DNA of 64,000 nucleotides from CATOSK01 sp034423195 (lineage in GTDB: Bacteria; Chloroflexota; Dehalococcoidia; Lucifugimonadales; UBA3495), in assembly GCA_034423195.1 (NCBI GenBank), contig DAOUIZ010000070.1, positions 1 to 64,000 on the forward strand. The letters are read 5' to 3'. The notes beneath the pieces were generated by a model. The model saw only the letters and a program-made list of their open reading frames with translations. It did no database searches and was not told the origin of the DNA. Below, piece by piece: positions 44,501-51,604 of this stretch. Numbering within the stretch: the stretch's first letter is position 1; every line of letters starts with the position of its first letter. Both the position numbers and the translations under genes were made by a program.

Positions 44501-45316
44501 CTCCACGTTGCACATGTCGGCAATCAGTTGCGTCCGCTCCAGGGCCTCGGGAAAGTCGGGGAAGAGCTGGGCCATCTCCTGTGGGCTCTTGATGTAGTAA
44601 GAATGGTCCTCCATCTTGAGCCGCTTTTCATCGTGGACGTTGGTGTTGGTCTGAATGCAGATGTAGACGTCTTGGTACTCCGCGTCAGCCTGACGGACGT
44701 AGTGGGCGTCGTTGGTCACCACCAGGGGAATGTCTAGGTCCCGGCTCATCGTGACCAGACCATCGTTGATGGCGGACAGCGACGGAACGTCCTCGTGACG
44801 CTGCAGTTCCAGGAAATACCCGTCCCCGAATATCTCCCGGTACCAGCCGGCCACGCGCTTGGCTTCCTCCAGGTTTCCGTCGGCCAGGTGCCGGGGTACT
44901 TCGGCGGAGGCACACCCCGAAAGGCACACCAGGCCATGCCGGTACTGCTCCAGGATCTCCCGGTCCACCCGGGGGCGGTAGTGGAACCCTTCCAGGTGGG
45001 CCAGGGTGACCAGCTGCATCAGGTTGCGGTACCCGGCATTGTCCCGCGCCAGCAGCACCAGGTGGTAGGGACTGCGTTCCGTCGCGCCCCGGTCGGAGCG
45101 GTGGTTGTGCGCGACGTAGGTCTCGCATCCGATGATGGGCTTGATGCCCCGTTCCTTGCACTCCGAATAGAAGTCCACCGCGCCGTACAGCGAGCCGTGG
45201 TCGGTTATCGCCAGGGACTTCATCCCCAGCTGGCAGGTCTGGTCGACCAGGTCCGGAATCCGGCTGATTCCGTCCAGCATGCTGTACTCGGTGTGGGTGT
45301 GCAGGTGGGTGAACAC
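41519..45316 (-). CDS. dnaE: DNA polymerase III alpha subunit
   Basis: 1265 residues from the GTG at 45316, giving the standard opening V/M-FTHLHTHTEYSMLDG. A TTG at 45370 lies inside the -10 box and is rejected. The PHP domain occupies residues ~2-270. The palm catalytic aspartates are in PDIDMDFQDDRR near residue 395, with KMDFLGLTNLTILDRAVKLL further on. Helix-hairpin-helix and OB-fold parts follow. Residues ~1060-1175 are a Pro/Gly/Asn/Ser-rich linker, unusual for DnaE, before a last ~88-residue domain (ESDDAIEDAHLLREVIKVLL onward). Replicative polymerase. Confidence 0.96.
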   Translation of the reverse strand: MFTHLHTHTEYSMLDGISRIPDLVDQTCQLGMKSLAITDHGSLYGAVDFYSECKERGIKPIIGCETYVAHNHRSDRGATERSPYHLVLLARDNAGYRNLMQLVTLAHLEGFHYRPRVDREILEQYRHGLVCLSGCASAEVPRHLADGNLEEAKRVAGWYREIFGDGYFLELQRHEDVPSLSAINDGLVTMSRDLDIPLVVTNDAHYVRQADAEYQDVYICIQTNTNVHDEKRLKMEDHSYYIKSPQEMAQLFPDFPEALERTQLIADMCNVEMGFGQTHLPKYHTPGDIDADEYLAQLCWDGFRERYRGPSPEAEQRLRYELEVIRHTQFANYFLVVWDIIDFVRRRNILFGVRGSAAASVALYCLGITDVDPLEYRLVFERFLNIERKEMPDIDMDFQDDRRDEVLHYVIDRYGKDKVAQIITFGTMGAKAALRDVGRGLGMSYGDVDRIARMVPFKSRTLDDAMTANQEFYDAYQNEEPVKTLVDNAKGLEGIVHHVSTHAAGVLIADEPLTQTVPLQRPSRGDENSPVMMTQYSMDPVAKLGLLKMDFLGLTNLTILDRAVKLLDETRGIKIDISRLPLDDGETFELLSSGKTTEVFQLESAGMQRYIKDLQPSTLQDIAAMIALYRPGPMEHIDTFIGAKHGEIPISYPHPSLKDLLDETYGVIVYQDQVLLILQSFAGYSLGEADTVRKAMGKKIASLMAEERDKFIEGAQGKGFGQDIAVKVFDLIEPFAGYAFNKAHSVSYALISYWTAYFKAHYPREYMASVLNSRLDHTDKVVNAINECFKLNIPVLPPDINRSGEFFVIDKDAGPQPALRVGLAAVKTVGEGAVRPLVEERRANGPYGSIDDFCKRADVSALNRRTLESLVKAGTFDSLGDRGAVLASIDQILGAAQMESRIRNSGQTSMFDAMGGGSGASLPGIELTGKDVSPEEKANWERELIGVPLTYNPLFELANLEAGDAISSVDDLNDEMSGQSLMLLGHISSVTERYTREQKKFLVVSLDLLGGPTEVMVWPDVLERTAGRWQEGKLVRVTGKLRLRGDQYSLACDDLEEYSLPAAESTAMPPEPEPPPWEEPPTQPQNGMNGKAKGMVRESPAGPLSAPPPPPPGNAPVNGHSGSVEGHSNGAAKSPATQANGNGNGRVKASRNGSESRAAQVPPPSDESPSPDGGGQSVVLQIRESDDAIEDAHLLREVIKVLLEYPGKDRVHLEIYTGGRRVLMELPVVSTEYCSDLDRRLQELLGPDTVSVESLESLQRESEAP

Positions 45317-45369
45317 GGTCGCGGCAGCCTCCCCTCTAGCCCCTGGAATGTCCCCCGTGGGAGCCTCCA

Positions 45370-45375
45370 ATTATA
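45370..45375 (-). promoter_or_regulatory. TATAAT box of dnaE
   Basis: Minus-strand TATAAT, 54 bases before the GTG start. No clear -35 box. It supports the internal GTG as the dnaE start. Confidence 0.5.
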
Positions 45376-45504
45376 CCCCAGCCCGGGCTTCGCCGGACCT
45401 TATGAAACCTGGAAATTCTGGGTGAGTTTCTCTACCAATGGTGAGGGCCGGCGTGGTTATCCCGGCAGGGGAAAGCCGGCCTCTGTGCTGGCTCAAAAGA
45501 AAAA

Positions 45505-45529
45505 GCAGGCTGCCAAGTTGGCAGCCTGC
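45505..45529 (-). terminator. Terminator after the small zinc-binding gene
   Basis: Minus strand: GCAGGCTGCC-AACTT-GGCAGCCTGC followed by TTTTTCTTTTG. A strong intrinsic terminator that isolates dnaE from the upstream gene. Confidence 0.92.
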
Positions 45530-45565
45530 CCGGTTAAACCGTCGGGATGGGTCGGTTTGGCTGAA

Positions 45566-45832
45566 CTACTCCTCTTCCTCCTCGTCTTCCATCTGATGCC
45601 GGGTCACGGCCCGTGCCACGTCTGGGCTGACCCGGTTCAGGGAAGGAGCGTCGCCCCACGTCGAAGCTTCGACGTAGTTCTTGAAATCCTTGGTCGCTCC
45701 GCAGGCCTGGCACACGCCCGGGCTGAAGGGGCCGGACGCGGCCTGAATGACCCAGTGGTGACGGCACTCGGGAGCGTCGAGTAAGGTATCGGTTTCGGGG
45801 TTGACTGGCGCCAGAAGCGCTTCAGTAGTCAT
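45566..45832 (-). CDS. Small zinc-binding protein of unknown function
   Basis: 88 residues. CRHHWVIQAASGPFSPGVCQ then ACGATKDFKNYVE looks like a zinc site of the C..H ... C..C type, near residues 23-50. The C terminus is a run of Glu. The GP..PG.C..CG..K.F.NY pattern occurs in short actinobacterial and chloroflexi proteins, but I know no function. GGAGGTCATG lies before the ATG. A TTGACA-like box is at 45887-45892 in an A/T-rich upstream stretch. The gap 45833-46045 has no other gene. Confidence 0.8.
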   Translation of the reverse strand: MTTEALLAPVNPETDTLLDAPECRHHWVIQAASGPFSPGVCQACGATKDFKNYVEASTWGDAPSLNRVSPDVARAVTRHQMEDEEEEE

Positions 45833-46045
45833 TTCTCATGACCTCCATAGGATAGGATGGAAACGTTATCACATGAATGTTGTAGTGTCAATATACCACA
45901 TAATATGGACGTGATTCGTCTCACTAGGGTTGCGTAACATTCATCGGCCCGGTTGTTTGAAGTTCCACCAGGTTAGTACTACGCAGACGGAACCCCATCG
46001 GTTGCATCGGAATTGGGGGTGTTGAAGCCAATTCTCCAAAGAGAT

Positions 46046-46068
46046 GGGGACGGGCGATGCCCGTCCCC
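46046..46068 (-). terminator. Hairpin ending the UGSC operon
   Basis: Minus strand: GGGGACGGGC-ATC-GCCCGTCCCC, then ATCTCTTTGG. Perfect 10-bp stem with only a weak T-tract, 35 bases after the last gene. Confidence 0.65.
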
Positions 46069-46103
46069 AATAAAGGCAGTTGCGGAGCCTGCGTAAGGAG
46101 TAG

Positions 46104-47171
46104 TTACAGGCCGGTTTCTATCTTCTGGGTGACTACCCGGGTCACCCCCCAGCCGGCCAACCAGGCCGAGTGACGTCCGTCCCCTCCGGCCACGAACACC
46201 TCCACGTCGTCGGGATGGGGCACCACCGGGACCATCGTATCCGGGTTGTACTCGTCTACCCAGGATGGCCAGTTCTTGTTTCCCCAGTGGGCAATGTCCC
46301 GCAGGCTGTCCACCGGCATCCGCGCGTTTTCGTAGACGTACCGGCGGACATCCGCCTTGGATAGTCCGGCGGCGTGCATCTCCTGGGCGTGTTCCGGGCA
46401 GACGATCAGGGTCATCTGCGCTCCGGTGCCAATCTGGTAGTAGTTGGCGAACCCGGCGGCCCGGATGGCCTGCACCAGGGTGTTCAGCACCGCCTTCCCT
46501 TCGTTCACCGTCGTCTCCATGATGGGGTACATGGCGCGGATGGCGGTTATGGTGACCATGCTGTCGCCCGGGTCCAGCCCCATCTCCACGTGGCGCGGTT
46601 CCCACGGACTGCGGGACTCGTTCTCGGAAAAGCAAAACGTGAACCGGCCCGGCAGGGCCAGCGTCGCCTTGTCCATCTCCCCGGGAATCAGGCCCGCCAC
46701 GTTGCGGACCACCAGCCGCAGCGCCCGTCCGATGACGGCGTTGGCCCGGTAGCCGGGCCCGAAACACCCGGAATCGCCGTTGATCCCCAGTTGCTCCGCG
46801 ATGGGGCCGTTGACGATTATCACCGGAGCAGCCCCGCCGGTGGTCGCCTGGCAGCCCGCCAAGTTGAAGGCGGGCTGCATGATGGCCCGCACCGCCGCCA
46901 CCACTACCGGAAAGTGCTCGGGGCGGCATCCGGCCATCACCGCATTGATGGCTATCTTCTCCAGCGTCGCCGGGGCATTTCGCGGCTGGATTACGCCCAG
47001 GGAACGGGACGGGTCCTCGCCGAAGGGGCCCAGCATCTCCCGCACCGCATCTTCGGTGGCGGGGACCACCGGAAGGCCGTCGGTCCAGCCTTGCTCCTCG
47101 TAGTAGTCCTGGATGGCACTGAAGGAGTCAACAACGTCGTGCCGCGTGGAACGAATGGGAACGGAAGTCAT
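46104..47171 (-). CDS. Conserved protein of the UGSC locus (function unknown)
   Basis: 355 residues, soluble, no signal peptide. Recognisable blocks are EQGWTDGLPVVPATEDAVRE near residue 27, EKIAINAVMAGCRPEHFPVV near 75, NGPIAEQLGINGDSGCFGPG near 125, and FTFCFSENESRSPWEPRHVE near 175. From memory, proteins of this type occur next to UGSC-family genes, as here, but no reaction is assigned. Cys residues at GCRPE, GCQAT and GCFGP could interact with a selenol or thiol partner. The ATG is three bases after the AIM24-gene stop, so the two are coupled. Confidence 0.82.
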   Translation of the reverse strand: MTSVPIRSTRHDVVDSFSAIQDYYEEQGWTDGLPVVPATEDAVREMLGPFGEDPSRSLGVIQPRNAPATLEKIAINAVMAGCRPEHFPVVVAAVRAIMQPAFNLAGCQATTGGAAPVIIVNGPIAEQLGINGDSGCFGPGYRANAVIGRALRLVVRNVAGLIPGEMDKATLALPGRFTFCFSENESRSPWEPRHVEMGLDPGDSMVTITAIRAMYPIMETTVNEGKAVLNTLVQAIRAAGFANYYQIGTGAQMTLIVCPEHAQEMHAAGLSKADVRRYVYENARMPVDSLRDIAHWGNKNWPSWVDEYNPDTMVPVVPHPDDVEVFVAGGDGRHSAWLAGWGVTRVVTQKIETGL

Positions 47172-47174
47172 CGG

Positions 47175-47867
47175 CTACTCTCCCCGGGTCGGTGTGGGCA
47201 GGAACGGGATAATCTTGTCAACCAGCGAGGCCAGGTTGCGGGTCTGGATCCAGACGTGCCCGTTCCCCTGGAACTTCATCACCAGCCCTTCGCCGCCGCC
47301 GATCAGGGAACGCAGCCCACCCACCTTTCCGATGGAATAGCTCACGTCGTCGGTGAACGCCACCAGGTGGCCGGTGTCCACCACCAGCTCCTTGCCCGGC
47401 TCCACCGCCAGCTGCTTGATGGCCCCGTAGGAGTTGTAGAAGACTTCGCCGTGACCCCGCTCCGCGTAGGCCCGCAGGAAAAAGAGGCTTTCTCCGCTGA
47501 AAATCCCCCGGAACCCCTGGAACTGGGAGTCGGTGGCGACATTGTCGGTACAGGCCAGGAAGGAACTGCCCTGGATGAACAGGTTCTGGCCCGGCTCCAG
47601 CGGAAAAGTGCCGATGTCCCCCGGCGTGGACGGAGCCAGGCTCACGCTTCCCCCGCCCCGCTCGGCGGTGAAAGTGTTGATGAAGAAGGATTCGCCGCCC
47701 AGCATCCTGCGGATGCCCCGGAACAGTCCGCCGCCGGCCGAGCCGGTCTTCATCTCCACGCCCTGCTGGGCAACCATCGCCCCCGGCTCCGCCTTGATGC
47801 TTTCCCCCGGTTCAAGATCAACGGTCAGCAGCGCGTAGCTGGGATCGAACTCAATCGTCGTTTTCAC
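47175..47867 (-). CDS. AIM24 / TIGR00266 family protein
   Basis: 230 residues from a GTG start. All-beta protein with repeated blocks, for example ESIKAEPGAMVAQQGVEMKT near residue 18, RGIRRMLGGESFFINTFTAE near 50 and LGGGEG-like SLIGGGEGLVMKFQGNGHVW near 190. This is the double-stranded beta-helix of the AIM24 family (bacterial members unknown in role; the mitochondrial member affects membrane organisation). It lies between the UGSC selenoprotein gene (113-base gap) and the conserved 355-residue gene (coupled). Confidence 0.88.
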   Translation of the reverse strand: MKTTIEFDPSYALLTVDLEPGESIKAEPGAMVAQQGVEMKTGSAGGGLFRGIRRMLGGESFFINTFTAERGGGSVSLAPSTPGDIGTFPLEPGQNLFIQGSSFLACTDNVATDSQFQGFRGIFSGESLFFLRAYAERGHGEVFYNSYGAIKQLAVEPGKELVVDTGHLVAFTDDVSYSIGKVGGLRSLIGGGEGLVMKFQGNGHVWIQTRNLASLVDKIIPFLPTPTRGE

Positions 47868-47981
47868 GATTCACACCCCCAATCGGACAAAGGAAGGCCC
47901 CGGCCCAACGTCGTTGCCCACTCGGCCCGGCCGGGACCTCGGATACCTGATTTACGCTCCCCCGCGGGGAGCGGATTGGTC

Positions 47982-48524
47982 TCAGGACTTGGTCAGCAGC
48001 CCGACGATTTCCTCGGCGTACTCGTGGGCCAACTGGTGGACGCCTTCCACCGTGCGGGATGCCAGCGGGCTGGGCAGGATGACTATCCGCGCCTCGGGCA
48101 TTCCCAGGGACGCGGCCCTGGTGTGGGCCGCCCGGGTGAAGGAACTGGTGATGACGCTGACCGAGGGAAGGCCCCTGGATTCGGTGATGACTGTGTCGTG
48201 GAGACCCCACGCCGTGCAGGAGCCTCAATCGGCAATGCCGTGTACGACGGCGTCACACTCCTCGATCAGGGAATTGATCGTCTCGTCGGAGCAGGGAGCG
48301 CTGAAGGAAAACTTCTTCGCGTAGATGACCTTCTCGGCGCTGTACTCCCGTTCCAGGATGGTCTGCAGCTCCTCCAGGAACTTGTCGGAATGGAACTTGG
48401 TGTTCTCCAGCAGCCCAATGACCTTCCCTTCCAGGCTGGGCAGCCCCGCGCTCATGCCCTGCTCCTCGGGAATATCCTCGGGTCTTGGGTCCAGTACCTG
48501 TATCGTCCGCGTCTCCGTTGCCAT
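47982..48524 (-). CDS. UGSC-family selenoprotein, Sec at residue 100 encoded by TGA
   Basis: The ATG at 48524 (AGGAGGT eight bases upstream) opens 99 codons to TGA at 48227-48225. The next codons are GGC TCC TGC, so read-through gives U-G-S-C, and the same frame stays open to a second TGA at 47984-47982, 180 residues in all. The part before Sec (SLEGKVIGLLENTKFHSDKF, then ECDAVVHGIAD) and the part after (AWGLHDTVITESRGLPSVSV, then ASLGMPEARIVILPSPL) together make one continuous alpha/beta domain of the UGSC family. A SECIS-like hairpin lies at the right distance. The U-x-x-C pair suggests a redox role. selA, selB and tRNA-Sec are not in the window. Confidence 0.85.
48197..48227 (-). promoter_or_regulatory. 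Bacterial SECIS element with its UGA codon
   Basis: Minus strand: TGA (48227-48225), 18 bases, then loop GGTCT (48206-48202) closed by CGTGG (48211-48207) and CCACG (48201-48197). The GGTCT loop and the 18-base distance equal those I recall for the E. coli fdhF SECIS. The lower stem is weak, with only a possible CTG/CAG pairing. Confidence 0.8.
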
Positions 48525-48577
48525 AAATGGATACCTCCTGGTGGTCCCGGGATGGGTGTTGACTGATTTACCCGCCC

Positions 48578-49396
48578 CTAGTAAAAGACCGCGTTGCCCG
48601 TGCCCCCGCCGGCGGCGATGACCTCTCCGGTGATCGCCTCCGCCTTGTTGGATGCCAGGAAGACGGTGAAGAAGCCTATCTCCGAGGCGTCGACCATCCG
48701 GCAGATGGCGTTCCCCGAGGCAGAACCGGGCGCAAAGTCGTTGGCTTCCACCTCCTCGGGAGTGATGCCCTGCTGCTCCGCTCGGGAGCCCAGCATCACC
48801 GCGGTCCGCTCAGTGCGGGTGGTGCCCGGGTGGATGCAGTTCACCGTTATGCCGAACCTCCCTAGCTGGTTGGACAGGGTCTTGGTCATGTGAACCAGCG
48901 AGACGTTCCGCGCCCCGCCGCTCAGGTTACCGGCATTGCGGGCATTGCCGCCGCTGATGTTGATGATTCGGCCGAAGCCCTGTTCCTTCAGGTGGGGAAT
49001 GGCGGCCTTGGCGCAGCGCAGGGCTCCGACGTACTTCACGTCGAAGTCTCCCATCAGCGCGTCCTCGTCCACCGTCTCCACCGGACCGATGGCGTTGGGC
49101 GACCCGCCCGGCAGGGAAGCGCTGTTGACCAGGATGTGCAGGCCCCCCAGCTGGGCGACGGCCGAGTCCATGACCCGGTTGACCTGGTCGGTGTCGGTTA
49201 CATCCAGCTGCATGGGAATGCAGCGGCGGCCCGTCTCATCCTCGATCTCCCGGGCCGTCTGCTCCAGTTGGTCCAGGGTTCGGGAGGCGATGACGACGTC
49301 ACAGCCTTCCCTGGCCAGCTCCCGCGCGATGGCCTTGCCGATGCCCCGCCCGCCGCCGGCCACGAAAGCCTTCTTGCCTTCCAGTCCAAAATCCAT
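48578..49396 (-). CDS. SDR-fold protein lacking the catalytic Tyr-Lys pair
   Basis: 272 residues. The Rossmann motif GGGRGIG is near residue 14, the adenine-site D65 is in LDVTD and the NSAS block is near residue 91. The catalytic Ser is at 148 (INIS). Where classical SDRs have Y-x3-K, aligned through MTKTL, this protein has Gly160 and Asn164 (SGGARNVSLVHMTKTL). The C-terminal GEVIAAGGGTG segment is standard. NAD(P) binding is likely but classical hydride transfer is not. GAAGGAG precedes the ATG. First gene of the UGSC operon, 53 bases before the selenoprotein gene. Confidence 0.88.
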   Translation of the reverse strand: MDFGLEGKKAFVAGGGRGIGKAIARELAREGCDVVIASRTLDQLEQTAREIEDETGRRCIPMQLDVTDTDQVNRVMDSAVAQLGGLHILVNSASLPGGSPNAIGPVETVDEDALMGDFDVKYVGALRCAKAAIPHLKEQGFGRIINISGGNARNAGNLSGGARNVSLVHMTKTLSNQLGRFGITVNCIHPGTTRTERTAVMLGSRAEQQGITPEEVEANDFAPGSASGNAICRMVDASEIGFFTVFLASNKAEAITGEVIAAGGGTGNAVFY

Positions 49397-49519
49397 GTGT
49401 CAAACTCCTTCAATGGCCTCGTCTGGACAAGTGTGGACGAGGGTTCCGTCTAGCTGGCAGGTAGTCTACCCACTTCCAAATGGGGCGTCAAACGACTTGC
49501 CCGGGAAAATTCCCGGCCA

Positions 49520-50026
49520 TCAGTTGAGGTTTCTGAACAGGAACGGCGGAAGTTCGTACGCCTTTTCCTCCCCGGTGAAGACCACCGGCTCTTCCGGTAA
49601 GACCGCGTCAGGGACCTCCAACTCCTCTCCTTCGTCCAGCCCAAGCTTTGCGGACAACGAGTCCAGCATGGGGCATTCGTCAATCGCCGCTTGGAATTCT
49701 TCGATTCTGTCCTTGATCCAACGGCCCGTTTCTTCGTTTGCCCTTGCCACGCAGTCCCGCCGCTTCTTGACCTCCAGGATTTTTTCCAGCCTGAGGGCCA
49801 GGCCCATCCAGGCTTCCGAAGGCGGACAGGTTGGCGGGGGCAGCCCGATCCCCAATTCCGCATCCACATCATCCAGGAAATTGTCCTTGACCGTGAGATG
49901 CGGAAATTCCCACTGGACTTTCCTGTACCCGCAGGCCAAACAGACCCACCCGGTCTGAACCGAACCATCGTCCTTCTGCTGCCTGAATCCTGTCTGCCCG
50001 AATTTGTGCTGTTCTGTCTGCAACAT
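49520..50026 (-). CDS. Unknown protein with a CxxC motif
   Basis: 168 residues, GGAGGAAG before the ATG. N-terminal CLACGY near residue 29, with no second clear Cys pair, then a helical region with several charged residues (EKILEVKKRRDCVARANEET) and an acidic tail. No family recognised. It is flanked by tandem terminators upstream and by the SDR gene downstream, so it may be monocistronic. Codon use looks less GC-rich than its neighbours. Confidence 0.65.
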   Translation of the reverse strand: MLQTEQHKFGQTGFRQQKDDGSVQTGWVCLACGYRKVQWEFPHLTVKDNFLDDVDAELGIGLPPPTCPPSEAWMGLALRLEKILEVKKRRDCVARANEETGRWIKDRIEEFQAAIDECPMLDSLSAKLGLDEGEELEVPDAVLPEEPVVFTGEEKAYELPPFLFRNLN

Positions 50027-50066
50027 GATCTTCCTCCACGTCTTGAATTTACTTCCCGAAGCAAAA

Positions 50067-50090
50067 CGCCCCGACGGATCTGTCGGGGCG
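50067..50090 (-). terminator. Second tandem terminator after the GuaB-type gene
   Basis: Minus strand: CGCCCCGAC-AGATCC-GTCGGGGCG followed by TTTTGC. Confidence 0.75.
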
Positions 50091-50110
50091 CCAGTCTTCC
50101 CAAAGAAAAA

Positions 50111-50131
50111 GACCCCTCGCCAGGAGGGGTC
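50111..50131 (-). terminator. First tandem terminator after the GuaB-type gene
   Basis: Minus strand: GACCCCTC-CTGGC-GAGGGGTC followed by TTTTTCTTT, a strong intrinsic terminator. Confidence 0.88.
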
Positions 50132-50242
50132 TCGCCTTGGTTCGTGCTAGGGTTCCTTTATTTTACTATCAGGGTCAAATCGAATTAGCTCGGCTTTTTT
50201 GGTGGATTTTCCAGGTGCGTTTCTCTCGGTTGCCGGCTTCGG

Positions 50243-51379
50243 TTACCCCGCCATCTGGAAGAACTTGCCCTCCGTCTTGATGGCCGGAGCGACCACCATG
50301 TCCGCCTTGTGCATATCGCTGATGGTGTACGCGCCGCACATTCCCATCGCTACCCGAAGGGCGCCCACCAGGTTCTGAGTGCCGTTGGTCACCGAGGTCG
50401 GCCCGTACATTATCTGCCGGAGCGGCCCCTTGGTGCCCACGTCGATGCGGGTCCCCCGGGGAAGCTCGGGATGAGCGTTGGCCATGCCCCAGTTGAACCC
50501 CCGGCCCGGCGCCTCCTCGGCCTGGGCGAAAGGCGTTCCGATCATCACCCCGTCGGCGCCGCTGGCGATGGACTTGCAGACGTCGCCTCCCGTGCGGATG
50601 CCCCCGTCGGTGATGACCGCCACGTAGCGGCCGGTCTGCTCGAAATAGTCCTCCCGGGCCGCGGCGCACTCCAGTGTTGCCGACACCTGCGGGACTCCTA
50701 CGCCAGTGACCTCCCTGGTGGTGCAGGCTGCTCCGGGACCGACCCCCACCAGCACGCCGTCAACCCCGGTCTGCATCAGTTCCAGGGCTACGTTGTAGCT
50801 GACGCAGTTCCCGACCACCACCGGCACCTTCAGGTTCTCCATCAACTCCGAGAACACAAGACCCCGGTAGCTGTTGGACATGTGCCGCGCCGTCGTCACC
50901 GTGGACTGCACGAACACGATGTCCGCGCCGGCTTCCACCGCCACTGGGCTCAGCCGCTTGGTCGTCTGGGGGGTAAAAGAAACGGCGCACACCGCGCCGG
51001 ACTTCTTGATTTCCTGTACCCTCGAGCCGATCAGGTGTTCCTGGACCGGCTCCGAGTAGACCTGCTGGAGATACTCGGTCACCTCCGTCTTGGACATGGA
51101 GACGATTTCTTCCAGCACCGAGTAGGGGTCGTCGTAGCGGGTATAGACTCCCTCGGCGTTCAGGACGCCCAGCCCGCCCATCTCGTGCATGAGGGTCGCG
51201 AACCTGGGCGAGACGGTACCGTCCATGGCGGAGGCCAGGAAGGGGGCTTCAAAGACGTGTCCGCCCAGGGTGAGCCTCGTATCGGCCAGTTCCGGGTTGA
51301 TGGTAACGTCCCCGGGAATAATGGCCACTTCATCGAAGCCGTAGGTCTGGTCAAGCTGCTTCAAGAGACGCCGCCCCAT
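50243..51379 (-). CDS. guaB: IMP dehydrogenase-related protein (GuaB3 type, no CBS domains)
   Basis: 378 residues, a TIM barrel lacking the CBS pair of full-length IMP dehydrogenase. The catalytic-loop motif GVGPGAACTTREVTGVGVPQ (around residue 205) has the active-site Cys. Other blocks are DEVAIIPGDVTINPE at the N terminus and VITDGGIRTGGDVCKSIASG near residue 255. This arrangement is like the GuaB3 paralogue of mycobacteria, whose reaction is uncertain, so conversion of IMP to XMP is possible but not assured. GGAAGGAGG precedes the ATG. Promoter at 51428-51456. Confidence 0.9.
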   Translation of the reverse strand: MGRRLLKQLDQTYGFDEVAIIPGDVTINPELADTRLTLGGHVFEAPFLASAMDGTVSPRFATLMHEMGGLGVLNAEGVYTRYDDPYSVLEEIVSMSKTEVTEYLQQVYSEPVQEHLIGSRVQEIKKSGAVCAVSFTPQTTKRLSPVAVEAGADIVFVQSTVTTARHMSNSYRGLVFSELMENLKVPVVVGNCVSYNVALELMQTGVDGVLVGVGPGAACTTREVTGVGVPQVSATLECAAAREDYFEQTGRYVAVITDGGIRTGGDVCKSIASGADGVMIGTPFAQAEEAPGRGFNWGMANAHPELPRGTRIDVGTKGPLRQIMYGPTSVTNGTQNLVGALRVAMGMCGAYTISDMHKADMVVAPAIKTEGKFFQMAG

Positions 51380-51427
51380 AAACCGTACCTCCTTCCCAGG
51401 CTGGTTGTGTGAAAGATATTGCGGAGA

Positions 51428-51456
51428 ATTTTGCTACTGGATGCCCCAAAAGTCAA
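51428..51456 (-). promoter_or_regulatory. Promoter of the GuaB-type gene
   Basis: Minus strand TTGACT (51456-51451), 17-base spacer, CAAAAT (51433-51428), about 50 bases before the ATG. Nothing else is seen in the gap 51380-51604 except a loose hairpin near 51485-51515. Confidence 0.65.
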
Positions 51457-51604
51457 CATAAATCGCAAACTTTCATCAAGCCGCTTTAGCCTTCCGAATT
51501 CGATGGAAAGGCTATCTCAATGGGATATCTTCTTGCGGAATGACATCGAATACTTGCGTGTTCCGCACTTCGGGGCTTTTCCTCAGCCCTCTCTCCAAGC
51601 CTTG

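Noticed and set aside
45317..45370. TTG at 45370 as the start of dnaE
   Set aside because: It overlaps the TATAAT box and adds 18 residues without similarity; the GTG at 45316 gives the standard DnaE start.
48225..48227. TGA read as a nonsense mutation or gene end
   Set aside because: The frame continues with family sequence to residue 180, the codons after TGA give the diagnostic G-S-C, and a SECIS-like hairpin is at the correct distance. Not excluded until Sec machinery is found.
46374..48566. Long open frame on the plus strand opposite the UGSC operon (about 730 codons)
   Set aside because: It is antisense to four genes with clear family similarity, has Gly/His/Arg/Gln-rich nonsense composition and no domain; a shadow of GC-rich codon use.
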